Positions 17,661 through 26,496 of a DNA stretch of 57,104 bases are shown here, piece by piece (within the stretch, counting starts at the first letter, position 1; each line of letters starts with the position of its first letter). The DNA is from Halobacteriales archaeon QS_3_64_16 (GTDB lineage Archaea > Halobacteriota > Halobacteria > Halobacteriales > Halococcaceae). The DNA is taken from NCBI GenBank assembly GCA_003021705.1, contig PXRJ01000048.1, positions 62,714-119,817 on the forward strand. The letters are read 5' to 3'. The position numbers and the translations under genes were made by a program. Under the pieces are notes generated by a model. The model was not told where the DNA came from. It was given only the letters and a program-made list of their open reading frames with translations, and searched no databases.

Positions 17661-18545
17661 GTGAGCGATCAGCCTAAAGGGGCGAAGCTACTCGACGGCC
17701 GATCGGTCGCTACCGGGATCCGCGAGCGAACGGTGAAACGAATACAGGCATTGCGGGAGGCGAGCACGACGCCGACGCTGGCGACGATCGCGATGACCGA
17801 CGACCCGTCGTCGAAACGATTTCTGGCACTGAAACACGAGGCCTGCGAGGAGGTCGGCATCGACGTCCGACCGACCCTCCTCCCGTCCGACGCGCCCGCC
17901 GAGCGCTGTTACGACGCTATCGAGGCCGCCAGTGAGAGTACGGACATCGACGCGGTGTTCGTCCAGGTTCCCCTCCCCGAGGGCGTCGAAGAGCAGAGGG
18001 TTCGGGCATCGATCGCTCCCGCGAAGGACATCGATTGTTTTCACCCTTTGAATCTCGGTCGGCTCGTCGGTGGCGACCCGGCGATCGAACCAGCGACTGC
18101 CGGGGGAATCCTCACTCTGCTCGACGCCTACGGGATTTCCCCTGTCGGTCGGGATGTAGTGATCGTCGGGAGATCGACCGCTATCGGCCGCCCGCTGGCG
18201 AACCTCCTGTTGAGGAAAGCTCCGGGTCCCGACGCCACTGTCACGGTCTGTCACACGTTCACGAGCAATCTCGTAGCCAGGACCCGGCAGGCCGACGTCC
18301 TCGTGGCGGCCTGTGGCGAACCGCGACTCGTCGACGGGGCGATGCTCTCGCCCGATACCGTCGTCGTCGACGCCAGTGCCACCCGGGTCGAAACCGAGAA
18401 CGGTCACGAGATCGTCGGCGACGTCGATTTCGAGAGCACACGGGCGAAAGCGCGTGCGATCACGCCGGTTCCCGGCGGGGTCGGCCCGATGACGCTGGCG
18501 AGTCTTCTGCAGAACGTTGTGATTCTCGCCGAACGGCGCGCGTGA
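17661..18545 (+). CDS. folD: Methylene-THF dehydrogenase / methenyl-THF cyclohydrolase
   Basis: A 294-residue bifunctional enzyme linking 5,10-methylene-THF to 10-formyl-THF. It shows VQVPLPEGVEE, DIDCFHPLNLGRL, the Rossmann loop VIVGRSTAIGRP and TPVPGGVGPMT. The catalytic lysine is Lys58 (FLALKHEACEEVG). The tyrosine four residues before it in E. coli FolD is Phe54 here. I start at the GTG at 17661, because the extension further upstream is compositionally unlike protein and would overlap the divergent fhs promoter. With Fhs and MetF it completes the folate C1 interconversions in this island. Confidence 0.88.
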   Translation: MSDQPKGAKLLDGRSVATGIRERTVKRIQALREASTTPTLATIAMTDDPSSKRFLALKHEACEEVGIDVRPTLLPSDAPAERCYDAIEAASESTDIDAVFVQVPLPEGVEEQRVRASIAPAKDIDCFHPLNLGRLVGGDPAIEPATAGGILTLLDAYGISPVGRDVVIVGRSTAIGRPLANLLLRKAPGPDATVTVCHTFTSNLVARTRQADVLVAACGEPRLVDGAMLSPDTVVVDASATRVETENGHEIVGDVDFESTRAKARAITPVPGGVGPMTLASLLQNVVILAERRA

Positions 18546-19034
18546 GACCGAGGCTGCACTCGCATCGCGTACAGCGCCGCATTTACCGCTGTTATCGCCA
18601 CCGTCGGCAGTGTTACTTTGGAGCTTGCGGTAAGGCAGGGCTCGAGTTGAACAGTTAGAAAGCCCCGACGCGCTCGGCTTCTGCTCGCGGGCCTGCGGTC
18701 CTTGAGTCGTCGCAGGATCGCGGTGCGATCCTGCTGGCGCGAAAGGCACAGTGTGCCTTCCGCACGTCATCAGAACGCTGCACGTTCTGATTGGCTCACG
18801 AGAGCGCCGTTCTCGTGAACGTGGCAGGAACGCACAGCGTGCCTGCTGCAAGCGAGGCCGCCGGTCTCGCGATGACCAAGGAGGCTGAAGGCCTCTTTCG
18901 AACCACGGCGAAGCCGCCACGCGGTCGGTCCCTTTCAGTCACATCCGTGGCGGTTGCTCGGCGAGTCGTCTCTTCACCTAACGCTGCCGGAAACGGTAGG
19001 AAAACGTTCACTTGCCACGGTTCGTGGAAAGGGT
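18546..19034. repeat. Non-coding string of short hairpins with about 27-bp pitch
   Basis: No gene fits this 489-bp gap. Between 18712 and 18898 lie seven successive hairpins with different stems and small loops: 18712-18734 (10 bp, loop GGT), 18743-18759 (7 bp, AGT), 18769-18791 (9 bp, CTGCA), 18797-18817 (9 bp with one G-T, GCC), 18824-18846 (interrupted stem, AGC), 18852-18870 (8 bp with one G-T, GCC) and 18878-18898 (8 bp with one G-T, TGAAG). Their centres are 26-29 bp apart. Weaker stems flank them at 18661-18679 and 18906-18916. Stem sequences are not shared, so this is not a CRISPR or a simple repeat. Confidence 0.75.
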
Positions 19035-20165
19035 ATGGAGATCGAGACGGTCGAGGCGATCGGCCTGCGCCGCGAGCTGGATGAGTCGTTCGCGAACGCC
19101 CAGAAGTGGACGTCGAGTCGCGAGTACTGCTTAGTGCGGGTCGAAAGCGAGAATTTCACTGGGTGGGGTGAGTGCTGGGGGCCGATCGCCGGGAATCGCG
19201 AGATAATCGAGCGGGTGATCGCTCCCTGGCTCCGCGGTCGGGATCTCGCGCACCCCGAATCGGTCCACGCCGACCTCGTGACGTTGCTGCGCGGGAAGTA
19301 CCACTCGCATATCCCCTGGGGGGCTATCGGCGGGATCGACATCGCGCTGTGGGATCTGCTGGGGAAACAGGAGGGAAAACCGGTCTCGGCGCTGCTCAGC
19401 GGCGGTCGTCGCGAGTCGGTCCGGGCCTATGCGACCGGCGGGTTCTGGCCACGAGTCGAAACGTTCGAGGCGGTACGGAAGGCCGTCGTCGAGGAGGCTC
19501 GCGCACACGTCGACCGGGGCTTCGGCGCGCTAAAGACGAAGATCGGTCTGCATCGCCACTTCGGGTGGGGCTCCCAGCGCGACGTCGAGTTGGTACGAGC
19601 GATCCGCGATGCGGTCGGGCCTGAGGTGTGGCTGATGGCCGACGCGAACCACGCCTACGATGTCGCGACCGCCCGGCAGGTAGGAAGGAATCTCGCCGAC
19701 CTCGATCTGGCCTTCTTCGAGGAACCGATCCCACCGGCGAACATCGAGGGCTACGCGCGCCTGCAGCGCGACACCGAGGTGCCCATCGCCGCCGGGGAGT
19801 GCTGGACGCCCCGGCAGTTCGACCGCGCGCTCGAGAGCGGCGCGGTCGGCTACGTCCAGCCGGACGTCACGAGCACCGGCGGGCTCACACCGTCCCGGCG
19901 AGTCCGCACGGCCGCCCAGGCGAGAAGCGTTCAGGCCCTGCCCCACGTCTTCGGCAGCGCGGTCGCGCTCGCGGCGAGCCTCCAGTTACTGGCGACGATC
20001 CGCGGGGACCCGATGTTTGAATTCGATCGGACCCCGAACCCGATCCGTGAGGACCTAGCGAAAACGCCGATCGAAAACGACGGTCCGGAGGTACCGATTC
20101 CCGAGGGGCCTGGCCTCGGCATCGAGATCGACCCCGACGTGCTAGCGGACTTTCGCGTCGAGTGA
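19035..20165 (+). CDS. Mandelate racemase / muconate lactonizing enzyme family protein
   Basis: A 376-residue enolase-superfamily enzyme. Metal ligands are Asp in MADANHAYD, Glu in FFEEPIPP and Glu in IAAGECW. The general bases are the KxK motif (Lys167 and Lys169, LKTKIGLH) and a His at 304 in LPHVFGSAVAL. KxK plus His suggests the mandelate-racemase type of chemistry: proton abstraction next to a carboxylate, then racemisation or dehydration of a sugar acid. The substrate cannot be assigned. The ATG at 19035 is chosen; upstream in-frame sequence lies in the hairpin-string region. No sugar-acid catabolic partners are adjacent. Confidence 0.8.
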   Translation: MEIETVEAIGLRRELDESFANAQKWTSSREYCLVRVESENFTGWGECWGPIAGNREIIERVIAPWLRGRDLAHPESVHADLVTLLRGKYHSHIPWGAIGGIDIALWDLLGKQEGKPVSALLSGGRRESVRAYATGGFWPRVETFEAVRKAVVEEARAHVDRGFGALKTKIGLHRHFGWGSQRDVELVRAIRDAVGPEVWLMADANHAYDVATARQVGRNLADLDLAFFEEPIPPANIEGYARLQRDTEVPIAAGECWTPRQFDRALESGAVGYVQPDVTSTGGLTPSRRVRTAAQARSVQALPHVFGSAVALAASLQLLATIRGDPMFEFDRTPNPIREDLAKTPIENDGPEVPIPEGPGLGIEIDPDVLADFRVE

Positions 20166-20240
20166 TATCAGCGTCCCGGTCCCGTCGTCCTCTCGCAGCC
20201 CGATAGTCCACATTCGGCGAGCGAGACTCGTTGCTGGTGT

Positions 20241-20714
20241 CTATACTCGTTCGACGGCGTCGCCGACGCGAATCGTCCCGCTCTCGAGGACATCGACGCG
20301 CAGGCCGCCGCGGTGGACGAGCGCCGGAAGGGCTTCCTCGACCGTCAGCGCGGCGAGGTGCGAACACGGCTCGCAGAGCCGATCGCCCCGACAGAGCACC
20401 TCGCCGACGCGAAAGCGCTCGCCGACGAGGTGGTTGAGCGCGACGCCCCGAGTAGTGAGGTTCCTGCGATGGGCACCCGGATCGAGGTGAACGTTGGCCT
20501 CGCGGGCAATAGCGTCGAGCGCTTCGCCTTCGACGAGCGTGAGATCACGGCCGCTCTCCTCGCGCTCACCGTCGGAAAAGGTTCCCTCACCTCTGAAGTA
20601 TCGATCACCCCGTAGTCCCCTGCCGGCGAGCGCTTCGGCCCTCTCCCTCGCCTCCATCTCGGCTTCGGCTTCCGGCGCGACGTGAATCGTCTTGAGGGTA
20701 CCCGTTCCGGTCAT
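20241..20714 (-). CDS. MOSC-domain protein
   Basis: A 157-residue MOSC (molybdenum cofactor sulfurase C-terminal) domain protein. It has the RGLRGDRYFRG segment, DLTLVEGEALDAI, RRNLTTRGVALNHLVG and the conserved cysteine in RLCEPCSHLAAL, thought to carry sulfur for metal-sulfur cluster or Moco sulfuration, or for amidoxime reduction. Stand-alone MOSC proteins have few tested roles. It stands alone; a molybdoenzyme and a molybdate-binding protein are 23 kb away, too far to link directly. Confidence 0.78.
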   Translation of the reverse strand: MTGTGTLKTIHVAPEAEAEMEARERAEALAGRGLRGDRYFRGEGTFSDGEREESGRDLTLVEGEALDAIAREANVHLDPGAHRRNLTTRGVALNHLVGERFRVGEVLCRGDRLCEPCSHLAALTVEEALPALVHRGGLRVDVLESGTIRVGDAVERV

Positions 20715-20894
20715 CGATCACTCCGTGGGACGGTGTGTACATAGCCTATCGGGTCCCCCGAACCGGGCTCGGCCCGGTGTGTCGAACGGGCGGCCGGTCG
20801 CCGAACCGACGGCGAGAGCCGAAACTCGGCGGCAGCGAGAGGACGATGCCGGGGAATCGAGAGCTTTACCCGCTCGCCCGTCGCGCTCCCGGAT

Positions 20895-22262
20895 ATGGAT
20901 CGGTTCGACGTAGCCGTCGTCGGCGGCGGCCCCGGAGGGATGTCGGCGGGGTGGGCGGCCGCCAGAGGAGGCGCGGATGCCGTCGTGATCGAGAAGGGTG
21001 TCCCCCGGGCCGACCGCGATGAGTTGGGGCCGGACTCGACGGACGCCGCCGGCATGCTCGATTACTGGGTCGATCTCATGGCCCTCCCCGACGGGATTCC
21101 CGAGCACGTGATCCTCCGAGATCTAGAGGGAGCGAAGTTCCACGGTCCGAGCGAGTCGGCGACTCTCCGGTCGACGTCGATCCCATCCGAGTATCCGAAC
21201 TTCGGCTTTACCTTTCATCGAGCGCGGTTCGACGACTGGCTCCGCGAGGAAGCCGAAGGTGCGGGCACGGAGTACCGCGTCGGCGTCGGCGTGAGGGAGG
21301 TTACCCACGAGAAAGCCCCGACGAGCGCGTCGGGCTATCGCCACACGCTTACTCTGCGGGACGGCACCGAGATCAGTTCGGAGTACCTGATCCTCGCGGA
21401 TGGTCCCCAGCGGACGATTACGATGGGCATCTTAGAGGACTTTACCGACGCGCCGGTCGCCGATCCCTTAGGCGCGCGACGGGCGAATCACATCGCTTAC
21501 CAAGAGCATAGGAAATTCCCCGAGGAACTCTTCGAACCCGACTTCCTCGAGTTCTGGTGGGGTATCATTCCCGGCCACACCGCTTATCCCTGGATCTTCC
21601 CGAACGACGGTACTATTGGACGAGTCGGGCTGACGATGCCGATCGACGTCGATCTCGACGAAGTGCCCGAACGCGACTCCTACCGGTTACTCCGGCCCGA
21701 AGACGATCGCGTCCCCTTGGGAAAGGAGTACGTCCGCCGGCTACTGGAAGCCCAGTTCCCCGAGTACGATGTCGATCGGGACTTCCCGTTGGTCGAAGGT
21801 CGCGGCAAGCGCGGCGGGGTCGAGTCCTACCCGATCTCCTCGACCCGGCCGATCGACTCCCCGACTCGGGCAGGGATCGCCGTCGTCGGCGGGGCGATGG
21901 GCGTCACTTCCGCGTTTCACGAAGGGGGCGATCACGTCGCGGTCCGGTCCGGGAAGATCGCCGGCTCGCTCGCGAGCGCGGGCGTACTCGAGGCTTACAA
22001 TCGCGAGTGGAAGCGGGCGATCGGCACCGAGGTCGTCCGAAACGTTGCCTTCGCCGACGTGGTTCGGGACTTCACACCGACCGACTGGGACCGCTCGGTC
22101 GGGGCCGTCCGCCGGATGGTAGACCGGGGTGGAACCGGCCCTCGGGAGGCACTCGGTGCCGGGATAGAGGGCACGAAGCTGCTCGGCCGGTACCGGAAGC
22201 GCAAGTTCGACTATCGGGGCGGGCGATACGTCCAACTCGCTGAGTCGGAGTTCTCGGTCTGA
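20895..22262 (+). CDS. GGR-family FAD-dependent oxidoreductase
   Basis: A 455-residue flavoprotein with an N-terminal FAD dinucleotide motif (VAVVGGGPGGMSAGWAAA), the RARFDDWLREEAE segment and the C-terminal FAD motif region (IAVVGGAMGVTSAFHEGG). It belongs to the geranylgeranyl reductase / ETF-QO-like group. Members saturate isoprenoid chains of archaeal lipids, though haloarchaea carry several paralogues and this one is not clearly the main lipid reductase. No membrane helix is visible. It is followed 92 bp later by priS with no evident link. Confidence 0.75.
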   Translation: MDRFDVAVVGGGPGGMSAGWAAARGGADAVVIEKGVPRADRDELGPDSTDAAGMLDYWVDLMALPDGIPEHVILRDLEGAKFHGPSESATLRSTSIPSEYPNFGFTFHRARFDDWLREEAEGAGTEYRVGVGVREVTHEKAPTSASGYRHTLTLRDGTEISSEYLILADGPQRTITMGILEDFTDAPVADPLGARRANHIAYQEHRKFPEELFEPDFLEFWWGIIPGHTAYPWIFPNDGTIGRVGLTMPIDVDLDEVPERDSYRLLRPEDDRVPLGKEYVRRLLEAQFPEYDVDRDFPLVEGRGKRGGVESYPISSTRPIDSPTRAGIAVVGGAMGVTSAFHEGGDHVAVRSGKIAGSLASAGVLEAYNREWKRAIGTEVVRNVAFADVVRDFTPTDWDRSVGAVRRMVDRGGTGPREALGAGIEGTKLLGRYRKRKFDYRGGRYVQLAESEFSV

Positions 22263-22353
22263 ACCCCCTGATCGGGATATCGACCGACTCGACCGACTCG
22301 ACCGACAGCGAGCACAAGCGCTTTGAGCGCTCTTACCTAACCCGGCAGCGAGC

Positions 22354-23532
22354 ATGGAAGAGCGCACGCGCGCCTATCTCCGCGGGCGCTTTCGCGACTA
22401 TTATCGTCGCCAGAACTTCTCTCTGCCTCCCGAGGCCGAATCTCGGGAGTGGGGGTATATCACCTGGAGCGCCGGTCCGGGCACGACGATGGTCCGGCAC
22501 AACGCTCTGCTCGATCTGGGCGATTTCGACGATTTCCTCGCGCGCGAGCGCCCCCAGCACGTCTACTTCTCGGCCGGTCGCTACGACGATCCCGGGGCCG
22601 GTAGTATGAGCGAGAAGGGCTGGCAGGGCTCGGATCTGATCTTCGATCTCGACGCCGATCACCTGCCCGCCGTGACGCTCGGCGAGGACACGTACGCCGA
22701 GATGTTAGGAAAGTGCAAAGCAGCGCTCGAACGACTGCTTTCCTTTCTCGAGCGCGATTTCGGCTTTCGGGATCTGGAGATCGTCTTCTCCGGCGGGCGG
22801 GGCTATCACGTCCACGTCCGGGATGGGGGTGTGCAGGACCTCGATCGTGGGGCCCGCCGGGAGATCGTCGATTACGTCCGAGGGACTGGATTGCAGTTCG
22901 AGGCACTGCTCGAGAGCGAGGCCGTCGGGGGCAGTGCCGGTCGGAAGAGTCCCGCGCGGAAGCGAACTCTCGAGACGACCGGCGGGTGGAGCGCGCGCGC
23001 CCACCGGCACCTCCTCGCGTACGTCGACGAACTGCTCGCAATGGAAGAAATGGAGGCCGTAGAACGCCTCCAGTCCTTCGAAGGGATCGGCGAAGGGAAA
23101 TCGAAGGCGATCCTGCGTGCCGCTCGCGAGAACTACAGCCAACTCGAGACCGGGAACGTAGACGTCCACCCCGCGGTGTTCGGGCTCGCCCGCGAACTCG
23201 CGAGCAGCGTCGTCGAACAGGACAACGCGCCGATCGACGAACCGGTGACGACCGACACCAATCGGCTGATCCGCCTACCGGGCAGCCTCCATGGCGGCAG
23301 CGGGCTCGCCGTCCGACGGATCGCCCGCGAGGATCTAGAAGGGTTCGACCCGCTGATCGAGGCGATCCCCGAGACCTTCCGTGGCCAAGAGATCTCGATC
23401 GACGTCACCGATCCGGGGCTCGTGGAACTGGGCGGCGATAGCTTTACAATCGATGACGGGAACCAAACTGTCCTAGAGTACGTCGGCGTGTTCCTCATGG
23501 CCCGGGGGCGCGCCGAGAAGGAGCGTGAATAA
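22354..23532 (+). CDS. priS: DNA primase small (catalytic) subunit
   Basis: A 392-residue archaeo-eukaryotic primase catalytic subunit, which makes primers at the replication fork with PriL (not in this window). The catalytic aspartates are in LIFDLDADHLP (about residues 92-95), the triphosphate-binding SGGRGYHVHV follows near residue 148, and a later conserved block DTNRLIRLPGSLHGGSGL contains the third acidic and basic contacts. A TATA-like CTTACCTAA lies about 20 bp before the ATG. Its stop is 10 bp before the gins start, a common archaeal pairing of primase and GINS genes. Confidence 0.93.
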   Translation: MEERTRAYLRGRFRDYYRRQNFSLPPEAESREWGYITWSAGPGTTMVRHNALLDLGDFDDFLARERPQHVYFSAGRYDDPGAGSMSEKGWQGSDLIFDLDADHLPAVTLGEDTYAEMLGKCKAALERLLSFLERDFGFRDLEIVFSGGRGYHVHVRDGGVQDLDRGARREIVDYVRGTGLQFEALLESEAVGGSAGRKSPARKRTLETTGGWSARAHRHLLAYVDELLAMEEMEAVERLQSFEGIGEGKSKAILRAARENYSQLETGNVDVHPAVFGLARELASSVVEQDNAPIDEPVTTDTNRLIRLPGSLHGGSGLAVRRIAREDLEGFDPLIEAIPETFRGQEISIDVTDPGLVELGGDSFTIDDGNQTVLEYVGVFLMARGRAEKERE

Positions 23533-23542
23533 TGGAGTTAGG

Positions 23543-24679
23543 ATGGACTTAGAGGACATACAGTCCGCACGGAGTCGCGAACGCCGGACCGATAGCCTCC
23601 AGCCTCTGGCCGATTCCTTCTACACCGAGGCCGGCGCGTTCGTCGCGGAGTTGCGCGCGAAGCGCACGGAGGTCGCCGCCGAGGCCGACGATCCCTTCGA
23701 TTCCTCGGACGTCCGTCGCCTCACCAATAGCATCGAGACCGCCGAAAACACCGTCGAGGCGATCTACGAGCGCCGCGTTGGCAAAGTCCTCAAACTCGCG
23801 AGCCTCGACGCCGCCGGCATGAGTACCGACGACGGCGGGCTCACCCCCGAGGAGCGAGAGCTCTTCGGGACGCTCACCGACGCGATCGAGCGCAATCGCC
23901 AGCAGGTAATCGAGGGGGTCGCAGCGGGCGAGGACGACGGAACGGGCGGGACGGTCGAGACGATCGAGGACGAACCGACGGCCGCTCCCAACTCGACCCC
24001 GGCTACCGATACCGGTACCGACACTGGAGCCGAAGCCAATGACGCCCCCGGAGCAGAAGCGCCACGAGCCGATCCCGATCGCGCTCCCGAAGCCCCCGAA
24101 CCACCTACCGAAGAGCCGGCCGACGACCGAGCGACGAACTCGATAGCCGACGACGTTCGGGCCGAAGAGACGAGGAACGAACCGAGAAACGGGCACAGTG
24201 ACGAGCACGAGAACGAGGAGGTAAAAGCGGAGCCGATGGGAGCCGCCGACGCGATGGGGGCGCCCGCCGGGACGGCAAGCGAGGGGAATTCCGACGCCGA
24301 CCGGGAGACCGACGGGGGCGTATCGGCCGCGGACGGCCAGCCGGCAGCGGCCACGGGCACTAGAGCTATCTCGACCGGTCCATCCGGCGCGCCAGAGTCC
24401 GCGGCTGGAGCAGGGATGGAAGGAGACGGAAGGCCACCGCCGGAAGACGGGAGTCGAGCGACCGAAGCAGACGGGGAGGACGGAGCTCCCCTGCGAAACG
24501 GCGCGAGCGAAGGGACCGAAACGACCGACCGCCAGACGGTTCGCATCACGCGCGACGTCGGTGAGATCGTCGGCATCGACGAGCGCGTCTACGAACTCGC
24601 GAGCGAGGACGTCGTACAGCTGCCGGCGGCGAACGCGAAACCCTTAGTCGATCGGGACGCCGCCGAGCGACTGGAGTGA
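23543..24679 (+). CDS. GINS complex subunit (archaeal Gins51/15 type)
   Basis: A 378-residue replisome factor that joins MCM helicase with the GAN/Cdc45-like protein. The helical A domain (residues 1-115, e.g. SLQPLADSFYTEAGAFVAEL and EERELFGTLTDAIERNRQQV) and the small beta-strand B domain at the C-terminus (VRITRDVGEIVGIDERVYEL) are recognisable. Between them lie about 205 acidic low-complexity residues, far longer than in non-halophiles, where the whole protein is nearer 200. I prefer the ATG at 23543 (with GGAGTTAGG before it); a GTG at 23525 would overlap priS by 8 bp. Confidence 0.85.
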   Translation: MDLEDIQSARSRERRTDSLQPLADSFYTEAGAFVAELRAKRTEVAAEADDPFDSSDVRRLTNSIETAENTVEAIYERRVGKVLKLASLDAAGMSTDDGGLTPEERELFGTLTDAIERNRQQVIEGVAAGEDDGTGGTVETIEDEPTAAPNSTPATDTGTDTGAEANDAPGAEAPRADPDRAPEAPEPPTEEPADDRATNSIADDVRAEETRNEPRNGHSDEHENEEVKAEPMGAADAMGAPAGTASEGNSDADRETDGGVSAADGQPAAATGTRAISTGPSGAPESAAGAGMEGDGRPPPEDGSRATEADGEDGAPLRNGASEGTETTDRQTVRITRDVGEIVGIDERVYELASEDVVQLPAANAKPLVDRDAAERLE

Positions 24680-24757
24680 GTTTCCTAAGGAAAGGATCGG
24701 CATCGGTGAGCGACTCGGCGGTCGATCGGTCGGACGGCGACGGCCGGTCGACGACGA

Positions 24758-26356
24758 TCAGCCGGTTCGGATCTCGAAGCGCGCACCGCCGCGCTCGCTT
24801 TCGGTGACCGTAAGTTCCCAGCCGTGAGCGCCGACGACGGTTTCGACGATGGTCAGCCCGACCCCGATCCCCTGCTCGCTCGTCGTGTAGTCGTGACCGA
24901 ACACCCGTTCGCGCCTGGCCGGATCGATGCTCGGCCCGTCGTCGGCGACGTAGAATCCGGCGACGTCGGGAAGCGAGCCGACTTCCACCACCACCTCGGG
25001 GCCGCCGTGTTCGATCGCGTTCGCGAACAGGCTCCCGAAGAGCTGCTGGAGCCCTGTCGGGTCGCCCTCGATCGTCCCGCTGGCCGTCGATTCGTCCGAG
25101 AGTCGATCGACGACGAGTCGAGCGGACGCCCGGTCGAGAGCCACCCCTGCCCAGGCATCCTCGACGATCGGCTCGAGTCGGACGCTCTCACAGTCACCGA
25201 CCGTCCGACCCTGCCTGGCGAGGGTCAGCAGTGCCGTCGTGAGCCGCTCGACCCGATCGGTCGCCCGTTCGATCGGTTCCAACCCTTCCAGGTCGCCGGT
25301 CTCCCGAACCAGCTCGAGGGTGCCCGTGATCACGTCGCGCGGGTTCCGGAGATCGTGGGAGACGACGCTTGCGAACTCCTCGAGACGGGCGTTCTGCCGG
25401 CGTAGCTCCGCTTCGCGGCTCCGGAGCCGTTCCTCGCGGTCCGCACGACCCAGAGCGGCTTCCGCGTTCGCGGCCAGCAGTTTCGCGACGTGTCCGTCGG
25501 CCGCGTCGAACGCACCGACCCGGGTCGAGCCGGCGTTCAAGATTCCGAACTCCCTGAGCGGGAGGATCATCTCGCTCCGAATCGGCGTGTCGGGGTCATG
25601 CCGGTCGGGTTCGGTGCTGAGGTCCTCGTAGACGCGCGCCTCGCCCTCGACGAACGCTCCCCAGGAGACGCTGTTGCCGGCGGTGTATGTCGGGAACGTA
25701 TCGAGCAATGCGGTTGCCTCCTCGATCGAGGCGATCGGCCGGAGGGCCTCCTCGGTAGCGTCGTAGAGCCAGAGGGTACAGATCCGGAGCCCGAGCGTGC
25801 TTCGAGCCGCTTCGACGGCGATCTCACCGATCTCCTCGGCGGTCTCGGCGCTCCTCATCCGCCGCGTCGCGTCGTGGAGTTCGGTCGCGCGCCCTCGGTC
25901 TTTCGTTCGATCGCTAGTAACCTGAAGAACGCCTACCAGGCTCTGGAACGCGCCGCTTGCAGCCCGCAGTACCCTGAGACGGTTCTCATAGGGTACCCGG
26001 TCGCCCGTAGCCGTGAGCAACTCCACCTCAACGGTGGCTGCTTCGCGTCCACGGTCGTCCAGTAGCTTGCCGATAGTTGCCTCGCCCGTCTCGACGGCCG
26101 CCTCGTCTACGAGGATCGATAGGTGCTCGCCGAGCAGTTCCTCGCGGGCGTACCCGGTGAAAGCGAGGAGCGCCTCGTCGACGGCTTCGAAGCGACCGTC
26201 CCCGTCGAGCGCATACGTGACGTCGCCGAGGAACTCGATCGCCGTCTCGTTGCACCAACGGTCTCCATCGAGTGCGTCGGGTAGCCTTCGGGGTCTATCC
26301 ATCGTATCGGCCATAGATACTGGTTCGTCGTCGATCGGTGTTTTCTGGGTCGTCAT
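24758..26356 (-). CDS. PAS-GAF sensor histidine kinase
   Basis: A 532-residue soluble sensor kinase. A PAS domain spans about residues 35-140 (DVTYALDGDGRFEAVDEALLA), a GAF domain about 165-310 (TLGLRICTLWLYDATEEALRP), then a dimerisation/phosphoacceptor helix with His334 (VVSHDLRNPRD) and an ATPase domain with N box LFANAIEHGG, G1 DDGPSIDP and G2 GIGVGLTIVE. It has no transmembrane segment, so it senses a cytoplasmic cue, perhaps redox or small ligands through PAS/GAF. The ATG at 26356 is preferred; upstream codons run into the shared 140-bp promoter with the divergent response regulator, its likely partner. Confidence 0.85.
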   Translation of the reverse strand: MTTQKTPIDDEPVSMADTMDRPRRLPDALDGDRWCNETAIEFLGDVTYALDGDGRFEAVDEALLAFTGYAREELLGEHLSILVDEAAVETGEATIGKLLDDRGREAATVEVELLTATGDRVPYENRLRVLRAASGAFQSLVGVLQVTSDRTKDRGRATELHDATRRMRSAETAEEIGEIAVEAARSTLGLRICTLWLYDATEEALRPIASIEEATALLDTFPTYTAGNSVSWGAFVEGEARVYEDLSTEPDRHDPDTPIRSEMILPLREFGILNAGSTRVGAFDAADGHVAKLLAANAEAALGRADREERLRSREAELRRQNARLEEFASVVSHDLRNPRDVITGTLELVRETGDLEGLEPIERATDRVERLTTALLTLARQGRTVGDCESVRLEPIVEDAWAGVALDRASARLVVDRLSDESTASGTIEGDPTGLQQLFGSLFANAIEHGGPEVVVEVGSLPDVAGFYVADDGPSIDPARRERVFGHDYTTSEQGIGVGLTIVETVVGAHGWELTVTESERGGARFEIRTG

Positions 26357-26464
26357 CCTACATATACCCTCAGTCGAACCGTGATCGCCGGTTCGACGGG
26401 GAAAGACGACGAACGAGAGGAGACACGCCGTACTTGTATGATCGTGGTACACTAATGAATACAG

Positions 26465-26473
26465 TTATTAAAT
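26465..26473 (+). promoter_or_regulatory. TATA box of the HalX response-regulator gene
   Basis: TTATTAAAT lies 24-32 bp before the ATG at 26497 in the AT-richest part of the divergent region, predicting a nearly leaderless message. Confidence 0.6.
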
Positions 26474-26496
26474 CGTAGCACAAACAAGGGAATGAA

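Noticed and set aside
18546-19034. CRISPR array or simple tandem repeat
   Set aside because: The spacing is regular but the stem sequences differ from unit to unit, with no shared repeat and no cas genes.
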